64,000 nucleotides of DNA from Candidatus Obscuribacterales bacterium (GCA_019750335.1 JAIEOQ010000004.1:372001-436000), one strand, 5' to 3'; shown: positions 8,447 to 18,373, numbered from the stretch's first letter. The notes: generated by a model from the letters alone, not told the origin. Numbers and translations: made by a program.

Positions 8447-9547
8447 GTGCCTAAAGCTGGTATCGTTGGTCTGCCAAATGTGGGCAAATCGACTTTGTTT
8501 AATGCTCTTACTTCGTCATATCAGGCTGAGAGCGCTAACTATCCTTTCTGTACTATCGAACCAAACGTCGGCATCGTCAAAGTGCCTGACGAGCGTTTAG
8601 TTAAACTGACCGAGCTGGTTAAGCCGCAAGCTGTTTTGCCGGCAGCTTTTGAGTTTGTCGATATTGCCGGCTTGGTGCGTGGTGCTAGCAAAGGTGAAGG
8701 CTTAGGTAATCAATTTCTTTCGCACATACGTGAAGTCGATGCCATTGTGCATGTAGTGCGTTGTTTTGAGGATGAAAATATAGTTCACGTCGATGGTGCG
8801 GTCAACCCAGTGCGCGATCTGGAAACTATTCATATCGAGCTTGCCATGGCCGATGCTGCTTCAATCACAAAACGATTGGATCGTTTGCAAAAACAAAAGA
8901 AACAAGGTGACAAAAGAGCAGCAATTGAGTGCAGCATTTTTGAAAAAATCATGCCAGCCATTGAAGCGGTACAACCAATCGATCTTAATAAACTTACAGA
9001 CGAAGAAAAAGAAATTCTGCCGCAGCTTCAGCTTCTTTCAACTAAACCGCTTTTGTATGCAGCTAACGTTAAAGAAGAGCAGTTAGCTAATCCTTCTGAG
9101 AATCCACATTTCCAAGCTTTGAAAAAACATGCCGCAGAAGAAAATCGTCCGGTTGTTGTAATCTCAGCGCAAATTGAAGCTGAGCTTGCTTCGCTTTCAG
9201 AGGAAGAACGCAAAGATTATTTAGCCAGTCTTGGTGTTTCTGATTCAGGTGTAAATACACTTATCCGTGCTGCTTTCGATCTGCTTGGTCTAAAAACATA
9301 TTTCACTGCCGGTGAAAAAGAAGTGCGTGCTTGGCCTTTTGAAAGCGGATTTACTGCTCCTCAATGTGCGGGAATCATCCACACCGATTTTGAGCGCGGC
9401 TTTATTCGTGCTGAGGTAATCGGTTACAACGATTATGTAACTTCAGGTACTGAAAAGGTAGCTAAAGAAAAAGGTTTGATGCGTCTTGAAGGCAAAGAAT
9501 ATTTGATGCTTGATGGAGATGTAGTGCACTTCCGTTTCAACGTTTAG
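8447..9547 (+). CDS. ychF: YchF/OLA1 redox-regulated ATPase
   Basis: This is the universal YchF GTPase-family protein that prefers ATP and binds ribosomes. G1 is [15 protein letters not shown], the G2 region is [11 protein letters not shown]3 is [20 protein letters not shown], and the C-terminal TGS-like domain holds the [13 protein letters not shown] and [10 protein letters not shown] motifs. GGAGG lies directly against a TTG at 8441, which leaves no spacing, so the GTG at 8447 is the better start and gives the usual N-terminus ([12 protein letters not shown]). Length (366 residues) is normal. It is followed by a TPR gene on the same strand. Confidence 0.95.
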   Translation: MPKAGIVGLPNVGKSTLFNALTSSYQAESANYPFCTIEPNVGIVKVPDERLVKLTELVKPQAVLPAAFEFVDIAGLVRGASKGEGLGNQFLSHIREVDAIVHVVRCFEDENIVHVDGAVNPVRDLETIHIELAMADAASITKRLDRLQKQKKQGDKRAAIECSIFEKIMPAIEAVQPIDLNKLTDEEKEILPQLQLLSTKPLLYAANVKEEQLANPSENPHFQALKKHAAEENRPVVVISAQIEAELASLSEEERKDYLASLGVSDSGVNTLIRAAFDLLGLKTYFTAGEKEVRAWPFESGFTAPQCAGIIHTDFERGFIRAEVIGYNDYVTSGTEKVAKEKGLMRLEGKEYLMLDGDVVHFRFNV

Positions 9548-9578
9548 TTTTACAAAATTGAGTTTGTGAGGTTGAAAA

Positions 9579-11057
9579 TTGACGATGAAAATTATGGATC
9601 TTTTCAAACGAGGCAATAAAACCGAAGCTAAAGAAACTTCGGCAGTCGTGAAAAAGTCCCTTTTTGACGCGATCATCAACAATCATTTGACTGATTTTGA
9701 TACTCTATGCTTAAAGCATGAAGAAGAGATCTTCGCTAATTTTGCCGATTGGAAATCAGCTTCGGAAGATTTGCGTGCCGACGACGAAGCTTATCAATTG
9801 AATGTACGGTGTTTGCAGATAGTTGCTAATTATTTTTTGCGCAACCGAATGAAAGGCGAGTTGCACGCCATTCTGACCGGTCTTGATGATTCGCCTGAAA
9901 CAATCGAGTGGCGCAACCGTTTGACTGAAGCCGAGCAGTTGATGGCTGAGCTCAAATATGAACAAGCCTTACCCTTGCTTGAATCATGTTTAGCAAAAAG
10001 CGCTCAATCATCGAGTGTCGGTATGCAAACTTTACGTCCCCTAACTCTTGGTTGTATCGGTGAATGCTTTTTCCAACTTGCTCAAGGAACAAAAGCGATT
10101 AAGCCTTTGCAAGACGCTTTGTCTCTTGCTGAAGAGCAGCGTGATTCCGATTCGGTACTGCAATATTTACGTAGCCTTTATGAAGTACATCGTTATCTTG
10201 GGGATCCGGCAGCAGCCGCGGGCTATGCGTTGCGCTTAAGCGAAGTGCTTGAAGAACGAGGATTGCTAATACCGGCAAGTAACTGGCGCCATCAAGGGCG
10301 GGCGATTAAAAATGGCGAGCCGCCTTTGCGTGCTGTAGTAAAAATTGGTGAAGAACTTTTTGAGTTGAACGATATTCCGGTTGTACAGTCGGACAAAGTC
10401 GAATTTCTGCCGATGCGCAGCCGCACTGAACTCAAGCTTTCCATGCAACTTTGCGATGAAGGTAGAGGTTTTGCCGAACAAACTGATGTGGATACGGCGT
10501 TGCAAAAATTTGCTGCTGCTAAAAAGGCTGATCCTTTGAACTATTGGCCGCACTATTATTCGGCTGCTGTTTTTATGCATCAAAATAAATTTGAGGAAGC
10601 AGTTAAAGCTTACGAAAAAACAGAAGAACTTTGTCCTGGTTGGGAGAATACTCGCTCTGAGCTTTGGCTTGCCCGTCAAATGGCTGCCGGACATATGCAA
10701 GAAGATGTCTATAAATCGGCCCTTGTGTTTCTAAACGATCAGCTGCCTGTTGAAGAAAGAGTGCGCGCTTGTAAAGAGACTTTGGCAAAATATCCCGACT
10801 ACGCTGAATGTTATTTGAAGCTCGGCAAGATTGAAGCACTGGCTGGCAATAAAGAAGAAGCTAGAGCGCTTTTAGAAAAAGGTATTGCTGTGGCTGCTGA
10901 ACCTGACGTGAAGAGTCGTTTGCTTTGCGACCTGGCGTTGCTGACGGCGGACAACAGCGAAAAACTGGCTTTGCTCAAATCATGCATTGAAATTGAAAAT
11001 GGCAATTTGGTGGGACAAGCCCTGGCTCATTATTTGTTGCGCCAAATTGAAGGCTAA
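9579..11057 (+). CDS. TPR-repeat protein
   Basis: The 492-residue soluble protein is almost wholly helical and shows tetratricopeptide-like units, clearest at about residues 120-160, 320-360 (YWPHYYSAAVFMHQN, then KAYEKTEELCPGW) and 400-440 (YPDYAECYLKLGKIEALAGN). TPR proteins serve as binding scaffolds; the partner is unknown. No signal peptide is visible. A GAGG site is seven bases before a TTG at 9579 and thirteen before an ATG at 9585; I used the TTG. It may be co-transcribed with ychF, 31 bases upstream. Confidence 0.75.
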   Translation: MTMKIMDLFKRGNKTEAKETSAVVKKSLFDAIINNHLTDFDTLCLKHEEEIFANFADWKSASEDLRADDEAYQLNVRCLQIVANYFLRNRMKGELHAILTGLDDSPETIEWRNRLTEAEQLMAELKYEQALPLLESCLAKSAQSSSVGMQTLRPLTLGCIGECFFQLAQGTKAIKPLQDALSLAEEQRDSDSVLQYLRSLYEVHRYLGDPAAAAGYALRLSEVLEERGLLIPASNWRHQGRAIKNGEPPLRAVVKIGEELFELNDIPVVQSDKVEFLPMRSRTELKLSMQLCDEGRGFAEQTDVDTALQKFAAAKKADPLNYWPHYYSAAVFMHQNKFEEAVKAYEKTEELCPGWENTRSELWLARQMAAGHMQEDVYKSALVFLNDQLPVEERVRACKETLAKYPDYAECYLKLGKIEALAGNKEEARALLEKGIAVAAEPDVKSRLLCDLALLTADNSEKLALLKSCIEIENGNLVGQALAHYLLRQIEG

Positions 11058-11181
11058 CTTCGCTGTCCGATAAATAGTATATATTCAAGTCAAGTGACCA
11101 GCATAAAATCTGGCTGTCAACTGGATGCGTATTGCCTTCGGTCCCCTAAAATAGTTTCATATTCCGGCTAAAGGTGGACAG

Positions 11182-13890
11182 ATGTCGATATCGCTTGATC
11201 GCAGAGACGACGGGTCGCTGGCTCTCTTTATTGATGGAGATCTGCAATTCGATAGTCGCGATGAGCGTATATATCATGAATGTCTTGTTTTGCCAGCTTT
11301 GGCGCTTGTGCAAAAACGTAAACCGGATCATCCGCTTACAGCCTTGATTATCGGTGGTGGTGACGGACTTTCTGCACGTGAAATTCTCAAGTCGTCTGAT
11401 GTTACTAAAGTCGACCTAGTCGATTATTCAAAAGAGATGCTTGAACTTGCGCGCACTGAGTTTGCGCCATACAACGAACGTAGTCTTTATGATTCACGTT
11501 TGCATTGTCATATTGAAGACGCTTGGACCTATGTTGAAAAAGCAGCCAGTGACGGGAAAAAATATGATTTGATCGTTTGCGATCTGACAGTTGCGCAAAC
11601 CATTGAAGAATGTCGTTTTCACAGTATCGATTGGTATGAAAATCTAAAAGCAATTACGGCTGACGAGGGCAGTCTGGCAATAAATGTGTTGTCACCATCG
11701 GCGACACCGGAAGCCTACTGGTCTGTGTTTAACGGTATTTACGCTGCTGGTTTGGCACCGCGTCCTTATCATATTTTTCAACCCTCATTCTTTGCCCTTG
11801 GTTATGGGCGCGACTGGGGTTTCATTCTTGCAGCGCCTCGCGCAATTGAAGCTGCTGAATTTGCCGACGATTTAGCTTTAGCGACGCCACGTTATATGCT
11901 CAAAGATCCGGAGCATGCGCGTAAACTTTTTGTTTTTCCAAGCGCTGTTTTTGCCTTAAGAGAAAACGCTCACCCGGCTCATGCTGGCAGCGATATTCTT
12001 TTGCATTATATGAATAACGGCAACGAGCCTGATACTAAAAACAATACTTTTGTTGATGCTTTAAGTCTTGATCTTTCAGGACTGGTCGTTCCTCAAGCTG
12101 AAGTTGGCACTCATGTGTTGCCTCTTGAAATACGTGAAGCGTTGCTTGAAAGCCAATGGCAATCGATGCAAGCTGATGACTTGCTTGAACGATTGCTTAG
12201 CTTGATGCCGGCTTTAAGACGATTTCAAACACGCAAAATGATCGCTGATTTTTTAGCTAGTCCGCTTTCTTTTTTGGAAGGAATTGATCTTTCAGGCTTA
12301 GTGCACAGCTTGCTTAAAAGAGCGGCTGAGCTGCCGGCTCTGCTTGTGACTGAACTTGAACTTTTACGCGACAAGCTTATGGACTGGGCAGGCGATTATC
12401 GCTCGTTGCTTCAACTTGGCTCCCGGGTAATGACTATCGTAACTTTGGTTGTTGTTGTCGGCAATCTTGCTTATCCGGATGCGGCTTACGGCAAAGGTGA
12501 GCACGGCGGTCATGGCGGTGAACATGGTGCTCATGCCGGTCACGGGGAGCATGGTGGTGGTCGTGGCGGTGAGCACGGTGGCGATCGCGGCGATCATGGT
12601 GACCGGGGTGATCGAGGATTTAATCGCGGTGACCGGGGATTCGATCATCATTACGATCATTTTGGACGCTGGGGCAATCGTGGTTATGGCCGTTGGGGTG
12701 GCTACGGTCGCTGGGGCGGTTGGGCTCGTCCATGGCATACCGGCTATTGGGGCGGCTGGGGTGGGTGGGGCGTTCCTTTCTATGCCGCCGGACCCGGTTA
12801 TGTCAATCTGAACTTGAACACGAGCAATCAAAGTGTGGATGAAGAAGGTAGTCTTTATCCAGCGCGGAACTACAATTATCAACCAAGTTATGTGAACAAC
12901 TACAATTGGAACGGCGAAGAAGCGCCGGCGCAAAGCCAAACGCAAGTTGCCGAGCAAAAGCCCGCCGGAGCTGATTACAGACTTGGTCCTGATGCTGACA
13001 TTTTGCCTGATGGCAAGATTGCCGTCCAACTTACTGATAACGCTTATTTGATGATCACGCCGGCTGCGACTCAAGTGATGGATCAAATCTCCGGCAGATC
13101 GGTTATGACTTTAGCTAACGATCCCTCCTTGGTTTGGCATCTGTCTTCTGAAATTAAACGTCAAACTTTAGGCTTGCAATCGGCAGCTCAGTCCAAGCAG
13201 TCTTCGGGTAATTGGCAAAATTCGTTGAATGGACAAGGGGAGCCAGGCGGACAAGCTGGTAACGAGAGTAGTGGCGATGAAGTACGTAACATTCAATCGG
13301 TAGTGGTTCTTCTAAACGAAGCTAGTCAAAGTTTAGGTACTGTGCCGCAAACTCTGCCGCCGCAAGCCGCACCGCCGGCTCCCGGTGCCATGGAAGTCTT
13401 TGCTGGTACATGGATGAAACCTGACGGCAGCAGCTTGATTGTCAAAAGAGCGGATGGTTCTCTTGCTTATCTAAACGGCAAAGAGTTCACTACTTACCAT
13501 GGTGAAACTATAGTCAAGCTTCCGTATCCGACAGCTTTTAAAAATGTTGTTGTTTCATATCTCTCAAGCTTAGTCAAAGATGCTGATGCAACTAAAGCAA
13601 GCTTGACTCAAGATCAAGAAGAAGGAAATGATCGCTTGCAAAAGCTTCAAGCTGAACTTGCTTCAGCCAGTAATGAAGATGACGCCGGTAATGAAGGTTC
13701 AGCCGGTAGTGAAGGTGGTGTCGAGCAAGCAAATGTTGATGGTGATGTAGTGCCGAAGCCGGAAAACAACCGTCGTTTGCAACAAGCAATCAGGCGCACC
13801 GAGCATCGGCTTAGTTCGATTCAGAAAGAGTTGGATACTCTGCCTGGTGAAATCGATGTGGCAAATAAGTTACTGGCGAATCTGCAATAG
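11182..13890 (+). CDS. spermidine-synthase-like domain fused to membrane and Gly/His-rich exported domain
   Basis: The 902-residue reading frame joins parts rarely seen together. Residues 1 to about 250 form a polyamine-synthase-like SAM-binding domain with IIGGGDGLSAREIL (SAM loop), VDLVDYSKEML and YDLIVCDLTV. Residues about 300-410 are helical and unknown. A hydrophobic segment at about 413-432 (VTLVVVVGNLAYPDAAYG) looks like a membrane anchor or internal signal. A Gly/His/Arg/Trp-rich low-complexity stretch follows to about 545, then a soluble region with a coiled-coil tail. The catalytic half should be cytosolic and the rest outside. There is no stop or frame shift in between. An AAGGTGG ribosome site precedes the ATG. 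Confidence 0.75.
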   Translation: MSISLDRRDDGSLALFIDGDLQFDSRDERIYHECLVLPALALVQKRKPDHPLTALIIGGGDGLSAREILKSSDVTKVDLVDYSKEMLELARTEFAPYNERSLYDSRLHCHIEDAWTYVEKAASDGKKYDLIVCDLTVAQTIEECRFHSIDWYENLKAITADEGSLAINVLSPSATPEAYWSVFNGIYAAGLAPRPYHIFQPSFFALGYGRDWGFILAAPRAIEAAEFADDLALATPRYMLKDPEHARKLFVFPSAVFALRENAHPAHAGSDILLHYMNNGNEPDTKNNTFVDALSLDLSGLVVPQAEVGTHVLPLEIREALLESQWQSMQADDLLERLLSLMPALRRFQTRKMIADFLASPLSFLEGIDLSGLVHSLLKRAAELPALLVTELELLRDKLMDWAGDYRSLLQLGSRVMTIVTLVVVVGNLAYPDAAYGKGEHGGHGGEHGAHAGHGEHGGGRGGEHGGDRGDHGDRGDRGFNRGDRGFDHHYDHFGRWGNRGYGRWGGYGRWGGWARPWHTGYWGGWGGWGVPFYAAGPGYVNLNLNTSNQSVDEEGSLYPARNYNYQPSYVNNYNWNGEEAPAQSQTQVAEQKPAGADYRLGPDADILPDGKIAVQLTDNAYLMITPAATQVMDQISGRSVMTLANDPSLVWHLSSEIKRQTLGLQSAAQSKQSSGNWQNSLNGQGEPGGQAGNESSGDEVRNIQSVVVLLNEASQSLGTVPQTLPPQAAPPAPGAMEVFAGTWMKPDGSSLIVKRADGSLAYLNGKEFTTYHGETIVKLPYPTAFKNVVVSYLSSLVKDADATKASLTQDQEEGNDRLQKLQAELASASNEDDAGNEGSAGSEGGVEQANVDGDVVPKPENNRRLQQAIRRTEHRLSSIQKELDTLPGEIDVANKLLANLQ

Positions 13891-13899
13891 GTATCAATT

Positions 13900-14985
13900 A
13901 TGTCTCAATTGCAAGTAGTACAGTTAGGCACCGTCGATCCTGGCTCCGTACTAGGAGAAAATTGGGAGACGCTAGTAAAAGGGAATCCTCATGCCGGCTT
14001 TATGCAAAGCTTGCACTGGGCTGAGTTCAAGCGTAAGCAAGGATTGGCTTCCATTCATTTAGGCTTATTTGAAGAAGAACGCTTGATTGGTGGCGGTTTG
14101 TTTTATACGGCCGCTAATAATAAAGGAGCCGGTATTTTAATTGCGCCGGAAGGACCGGTTTTGCCTTGGCGTGATCAGTTGAAGAGTCGCCAATGTCTGA
14201 ATCTGCTGCAAGAAGCTATTGAAAAAAACGCTGGTGATTACAAAGCAATGGCTATGCGTTTCGAGCCGCGTTTGGAAATGCCCGGACCGAATTGTATTCA
14301 AGCTTATGGGCGCGCGCCGGTGGATCTTGTCCCGCGGGATACTCTTTATCTGGACCTCGGTCCTTCTGAAGATGAGCTGCTGGCAGCTATGAAAACAAAA
14401 GGACGTTATAATATCCGCCTTTCGCAAAAGCACAGCGTTGCCGTGCAAGAGTTCGACACGCCTGAGGCGATCAATCATTTCTATAAAATTATTGCGGAAG
14501 CGGCAAGCCGAGATCATTTTTCAGTAGAGCCCAAACAATTCTTTGTTGAGTTGGCACAAACGCTTTGTCCGCAAAATATTTGTCGTATTTTTCTTGCCGG
14601 TCATGAAGGACAGTTTCTGGCAGCAGCAATGGTGATCATTTATGGCAATCGCGCCACTTATTTATATGGTGGTATCTGTAATGAAAAACGTAATTTAATG
14701 GCTGGTTATGCGGTGCAATGGGCAGCTATTCAATCAGCTAAAAAAGCCGGTTGCGAAATTTATGACTTTTATGGTTATGACAAATTTGGTTTGCCCGGTC
14801 ATGCTTATGCGCGCTTTTCACGTTTCAAAGGTCAATTTGGTGGTCGAGCTGTTCGTTTTGTCGGTGCTCACGAACATTTCTTTGTCGATCGTTTAGCTGA
14901 CATAGTAATAAGAGCCGTCAATGAAGTTGCATTGCCGGCTCCTGTGAATGCTAATGTGCTTAGCGTTTCTAGTTTTGTACCGTAA
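13900..14985 (+). CDS. FemAB-type peptidyltransferase (GNAT fold)
   Basis: The 361-residue protein fits the FemA/FemB/MurM family, which moves amino acids from tRNA to peptidoglycan precursors, or the related broader GNAT-like set. FMQSLHWAEFKRKQG, a GILIAPEGPV strand, KTKGRYNIRLSQK and YLYGGICNEKRNLMAGYAVQWAAI are typical, and DFYGYDKFGLPGHAYARFSRFKGQFGG is the strongly conserved C-terminal block. The natural substrate cannot be told. It starts nine bases after the preceding fusion gene. Its 3' end overlaps the 3' end of the opposite-strand DUF2141 gene by 17 bases. Confidence 0.85.
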   Translation: MSQLQVVQLGTVDPGSVLGENWETLVKGNPHAGFMQSLHWAEFKRKQGLASIHLGLFEEERLIGGGLFYTAANNKGAGILIAPEGPVLPWRDQLKSRQCLNLLQEAIEKNAGDYKAMAMRFEPRLEMPGPNCIQAYGRAPVDLVPRDTLYLDLGPSEDELLAAMKTKGRYNIRLSQKHSVAVQEFDTPEAINHFYKIIAEAASRDHFSVEPKQFFVELAQTLCPQNICRIFLAGHEGQFLAAAMVIIYGNRATYLYGGICNEKRNLMAGYAVQWAAIQSAKKAGCEIYDFYGYDKFGLPGHAYARFSRFKGQFGGRAVRFVGAHEHFFVDRLADIVIRAVNEVALPAPVNANVLSVSSFVP

Positions 14986-15415
14986 TATTCATCGTTGTTT
15001 CGGCTGAATTTACCTTGAATGCAGCTTTGTCGAAAGGCGGCGGACCAAAAGAGCCTTTAGCATTGTTGGAAAAGCCGAATTGAACTTTAGGCATGCCGAG
15101 CATATTAGTGACAATTTTGCCGCTGTTGTCTTCGTCGTGAAAAAGCTTAATTGCATAACTGCCGTAAGGTACATTGGCAAAAACACAATCACTTTGATTA
15201 CCGCTTATTTGCGCAATCTCTTTAGCAAAAGCTTCTTGCCCGTGTCCGCCTTTATCTTCGCTAAAAGCTTGAGCTGAATTATAAAGGGCGATACGCACAA
15301 CCCCGTTGTTGTTTTTCAGACCGTCCACATGAACTTTTAATTGTCCTTGATCGGCAGCCCACGCGCCTTGGCTTAAGCCAACAAGACACAACAAGCTCAT
15401 AACTATTGCTTTCAT
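14969..15415 (-). CDS. exported DUF2141 protein
   Basis: The 148-residue protein has a signal peptide (cut near AWAADQG) and the DUF2141 beta-sandwich pattern: LKVHVDGLKNNNGVVRIALYNS, YGSYAIKLFHDEDNSGKI and NMLGMPKVQFGFSNNAKG. The family is common in envelopes and its role is unknown. The final 17 bases overlap the opposite-strand FemAB gene, so a conventional terminator between them is not possible. An AGGAG-type ribosome site precedes the ATG. Confidence 0.85.
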   Translation of the reverse strand: MKAIVMSLLCLVGLSQGAWAADQGQLKVHVDGLKNNNGVVRIALYNSAQAFSEDKGGHGQEAFAKEIAQISGNQSDCVFANVPYGSYAIKLFHDEDNSGKIVTNMLGMPKVQFGFSNNAKGSFGPPPFDKAAFKVNSAETTMNITVQN

Positions 15416-15502
15416 TGCTATCTCCTAAATTTGAAAAGAACTAGTGAGAATAAAACTGCTGAAGTAAGAACAAGTGAGGAAAAACTATTAGTAAAGAAAG
15501 AA

Positions 15503-16933
15503 TTACTGGTGAGGAAAGAACTGCCCGTGGAGAGCAAAAGGAATTGTTACCGGTAGATACGCTCGCCCGATCTCTTGCATAGATTGGGCGTCAATCATTA
15601 TAAGCACCGATTTTGATTTTTTAGTATCCAAGCACAAAGTCAAGATGACACCTTGATCCTCTATTTCATTATTTAATGTATCTGCAATTGAAGTGTTCGG
15701 AGCTTGAATGAAAGTTGGCTCGCCGGTATAAATGTCCTTCTCGCTCCATGACAATTCGTTTTCGTTTTGCAAATCCAATTTTATAAGAGAGCTAAAAAAG
15801 TCACCTTGAAAGTGGGGAGCGGCGCCGTAAAGATAACGATATTTGCGGCCGGCGTAGCAAGCAGAATTTAAAGCTGGCATTTCAAGGGACGAATCGGTTT
15901 TGAATTGCCAGACTATTTTTTTATTTGTCGGCGAAATTGTGTAACGCCTAAGACGTGCTTGGGGAATATTGGCGCTGCCAACTTTATTCAGATAAAAAGC
16001 TTGAATGATTGCCGGATCTTCGTAAGCAATCAAATCAACAACAATGGAACCGTTCTCTTCATAAGCATTGGCATGATGAAAAGCAAAACAAGGATCGCTT
16101 TGACTGGAAAATACAAGAGTACCGTTTGTTTTATCGATGACAAAAATACGAGTAGTTTTATTCTTATGCCAATGATAATTTTCGATATAAGGCTTTCCAG
16201 AGAATAAAAGCTCGAGCGGGTTTAAAAGCAAAGGAAATTCAAATAGCACGATATAGCTTTGTGTTAAAGCAAAGCTGTGAATATAACCTGGCTGGGCTAC
16301 TGGCAGTGAAGCTATTAGATGACGCTTTTGGGAGCCAGGTCTTAGATGGTAAAACTGATAATGACTTGTTGTGGAAACGTTGGTCAATAAGTTGTATGCC
16401 GATCCGTCGACTAAGTCATATTGAGGGTGGGCGGTTGTAATCTGTCCTTTAAGATTATCGGCAAAAGTAAAAGCACTGACTGTCGATAGTGTTTGCGGAT
16501 TGAATTCAACGGGAAAAGGTGTTTCGGTCAAGGACAAATAATGATCGTTCAATCTAGCGATATTGACGTTGCCGTTGTCAGTCTTCGGCAAAGTAAGAAC
16601 TGCCATTAAGCGCTCAAGCAAAGATAGAGGCGGATTGGTGCCGAATTCATTGGAGCGCAAACGTTTTTCCTGGGCTGCTTTGTTATAAGCTTCGCTTCGT
16701 AAAAAATCTGCCGCGTATGTGATTCTTCCGTTATGAAAAGAAAATCGTTGTAGTAATGAAAGACCGTCAAACCAATGATTGACAGTTTGTTTGCCTAAAT
16801 CGAATTTTGCTGGTCCTGTACGTAAAAGTGTTCCGGAAAGCCAAAGCGGAAGATTCCCCTGTACTTCCAAAACTAACTCTGGAATGGGGTCTGAAAGGGT
16901 TTGAAAGCCGCTCATGTAAGGCGCTATTACCAT
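15503..16933 (-). CDS. carotenoid oxygenase (RPE65/CCD family)
   Basis: The protein of about 476 residues belongs to the non-haem iron carotenoid cleavage dioxygenases. LSGTLLRTGPAKFDLG and HWFDGLSLLQRFSF are the classic N-terminal blocks, and the His residues expected to hold iron lie in AHPQYD, YIHSFALT, FHHANAY and ALHGQFFPH. Family length is about normal. The nature of the carotenoid or apocarotenoid substrate is unknown, and no carotenoid synthesis gene is in view. The reading frame extends 33 codons further up, but those overlap the previous gene and do not fit the family, so the ATG at 16933 is preferred; no strong ribosome site is seen. Confidence 0.85.
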   Translation of the reverse strand: MVIAPYMSGFQTLSDPIPELVLEVQGNLPLWLSGTLLRTGPAKFDLGKQTVNHWFDGLSLLQRFSFHNGRITYAADFLRSEAYNKAAQEKRLRSNEFGTNPPLSLLERLMAVLTLPKTDNGNVNIARLNDHYLSLTETPFPVEFNPQTLSTVSAFTFADNLKGQITTAHPQYDLVDGSAYNLLTNVSTTSHYQFYHLRPGSQKRHLIASLPVAQPGYIHSFALTQSYIVLFEFPLLLNPLELLFSGKPYIENYHWHKNKTTRIFVIDKTNGTLVFSSQSDPCFAFHHANAYEENGSIVVDLIAYEDPAIIQAFYLNKVGSANIPQARLRRYTISPTNKKIVWQFKTDSSLEMPALNSACYAGRKYRYLYGAAPHFQGDFFSSLIKLDLQNENELSWSEKDIYTGEPTFIQAPNTSIADTLNNEIEDQGVILTLCLDTKKSKSVLIMIDAQSMQEIGRAYLPVTIPFALHGQFFPHQ

Positions 16934-16967
16934 GGCTTGAAGTATACAGTATATGTTTTCATTGTGT

Positions 16968-18122
16968 TCATTCAACCGTTGTTGAATCCATCTTTGGCTG
17001 AAGTTTAACCAGAGGCGGTGTGACATAATCAAGAATATGAATATATTGGAGCTGTCCGAATTGAAGACATAGATCTAAGAGTGAATTCGGCTGTCTCTTT
17101 GGACTGACCGCGCTATAGTTATATGCTGCAAGATAGTTCTGCAAATATTTTCTGCTGATGCCATGAAAATTAAAGCGAATAAAGTCAATCGAATCGTTGA
17201 CAAGTTTATTTGTTTCGTCTGTAATATTGCGTTTTTGTTGTGTCGTTGCTATTGTCGCTGCTACTGCGGCTGTTGTCGCTTTGCGTATTGTCGGTTTTTC
17301 CTCTTGGTTGGTAGAAAAACGAATGTATCGTTCACCAGGGAGACGGGTAATAGCACCTTTCAGTTCTAGCATGGTCAGTGCCGCTGACATTGTACCGGCG
17401 GTCATTTGTGTTAGTCTGCAAAGAGCGTCAAATGAGATCGGTTCGTTTGACAGCAAGTCAAAAATTTGACGCTCCTCTTCTTTAAGCTGTGGTGTCAAAA
17501 CTTTGTCGTTTTCGTCATCAGCATCTTCTTCTTCTTCTTTTCCTTTTCCTTTTCCTACGCTTCCCTCTCCCTCCGCTTCTTTATTTTCGTCATCCTCTTC
17601 TGCTTGAGGATGACTTCTTGCTGGCGTTTCGCGACTGCGTTTACAAAAAATACTGCTAAAAGCTGCAGAAGCAATTAGGGTATCTTCTTCCATGTGGCTT
17701 TGGATAACCGTTGTCAGCTTTTTTAAGATAGAGAGAGCGGAAGATTGGGCGATACCAGCGATTTTATGTAATCTAGAAGAGCTAACAACGATCTGGTGTT
17801 CTAGCAACCAAATCGCGATAAGCCATGGCTTTGCCAGCTTGATGCGGTTGAAAAATGTACCAGACGTGAACCATAGCTTCTTGTAGCAGCTTTTACACTT
17901 AGCTATTCTGCTTCTGCGCAACCTTTCGATATTGTCACTGCCGCAGTATCGACACTTCAAAAGTTTTTTGCCGTAGATTCTTCTGTAGAGTTCTTTTAGG
18001 CAATCTTTTTCGGTTGGAAATCGCTTATTAAACTCCACTATTGCAATACGAATCTTTTTTTCGCTTGCTGAAGAGTTGTTCGAATTTTTGAAGCGATTGA
18101 TTGGTCGCATACTTTTTCCCAA
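16968..18122 (-). CDS. IS1595-type zinc ribbon fused to DprA-like winged helix
   Basis: The 384-residue protein starts with a domain like the zinc ribbon of IS1595-family transposases: LKCRYCGSDNI and AKCKSCYKKLWFTSGTFF give the two CxxC pairs, and SRLHKIAGIAQSSALSILKKL is the helix-turn-helix that follows. No DDE nuclease domain follows. Instead there is an acidic low-complexity linker (about residues 180-215) and a domain matching the C-terminal winged helix of DprA (LLSNEPISFDALCRLTQM, LELKGAITRLPGERYIR). The tail is unknown. This looks like a domesticated transposase piece used as a DNA-binding regulator. A 60-bp palindrome lies about 70 bases upstream. Confidence 0.65.
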   Translation of the reverse strand: MGKSMRPINRFKNSNNSSASEKKIRIAIVEFNKRFPTEKDCLKELYRRIYGKKLLKCRYCGSDNIERLRRSRIAKCKSCYKKLWFTSGTFFNRIKLAKPWLIAIWLLEHQIVVSSSRLHKIAGIAQSSALSILKKLTTVIQSHMEEDTLIASAAFSSIFCKRSRETPARSHPQAEEDDENKEAEGEGSVGKGKGKEEEEDADDENDKVLTPQLKEEERQIFDLLSNEPISFDALCRLTQMTAGTMSAALTMLELKGAITRLPGERYIRFSTNQEEKPTIRKATTAAVAATIATTQQKRNITDETNKLVNDSIDFIRFNFHGISRKYLQNYLAAYNYSAVSPKRQPNSLLDLCLQFGQLQYIHILDYVTPPLVKLQPKMDSTTVE

Positions 18123-18193
18123 GATCTATTTTATTTAACGGACTTGAGAGAGAAAAAGTTCAAAGGTGCCAGCCGAGCACATAAACTTCAATC

Positions 18194-18253
18194 TCCGCCA
18201 TCTAAGGAGAGAGCTCAACCGATATCGGTTGAGCTCTCTCCTTAGATGGCGGA
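18194..18253. repeat. perfect 60-bp palindrome without spacer
   Basis: The left arm 18194-18223 is the exact reverse complement of the right arm 18224-18253, with the centre at ACCGATATCGGT. The arms begin TCCGCCATCTAAGGAGAGAG. There is no loop and no mismatch. It lies between the zinc-ribbon/winged-helix gene and the ABC exporter operon. It could extrude a cruciform, bind a dimeric regulator or act as a terminator; an assembly fold-back cannot be excluded. Confidence 0.9.
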
Positions 18254-18373
18254 TGGGGTGAGGATGAGGATTGTGTGTGTGCTGTGAGTTTTTTCCCTTT
18301 TTCTTTTCTGTGGGGGGGTGGCTTCTTTATGGAGTGCGTAGTTTATTATCATCAACAGGTCCTTAATATTGCA

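Noticed and set aside
12364..13086. 240-residue minus-strand frame inside the large fusion gene
   Set aside because: It mirrors the Gly/His-rich low-complexity codons and has no ribosome site or family pattern.
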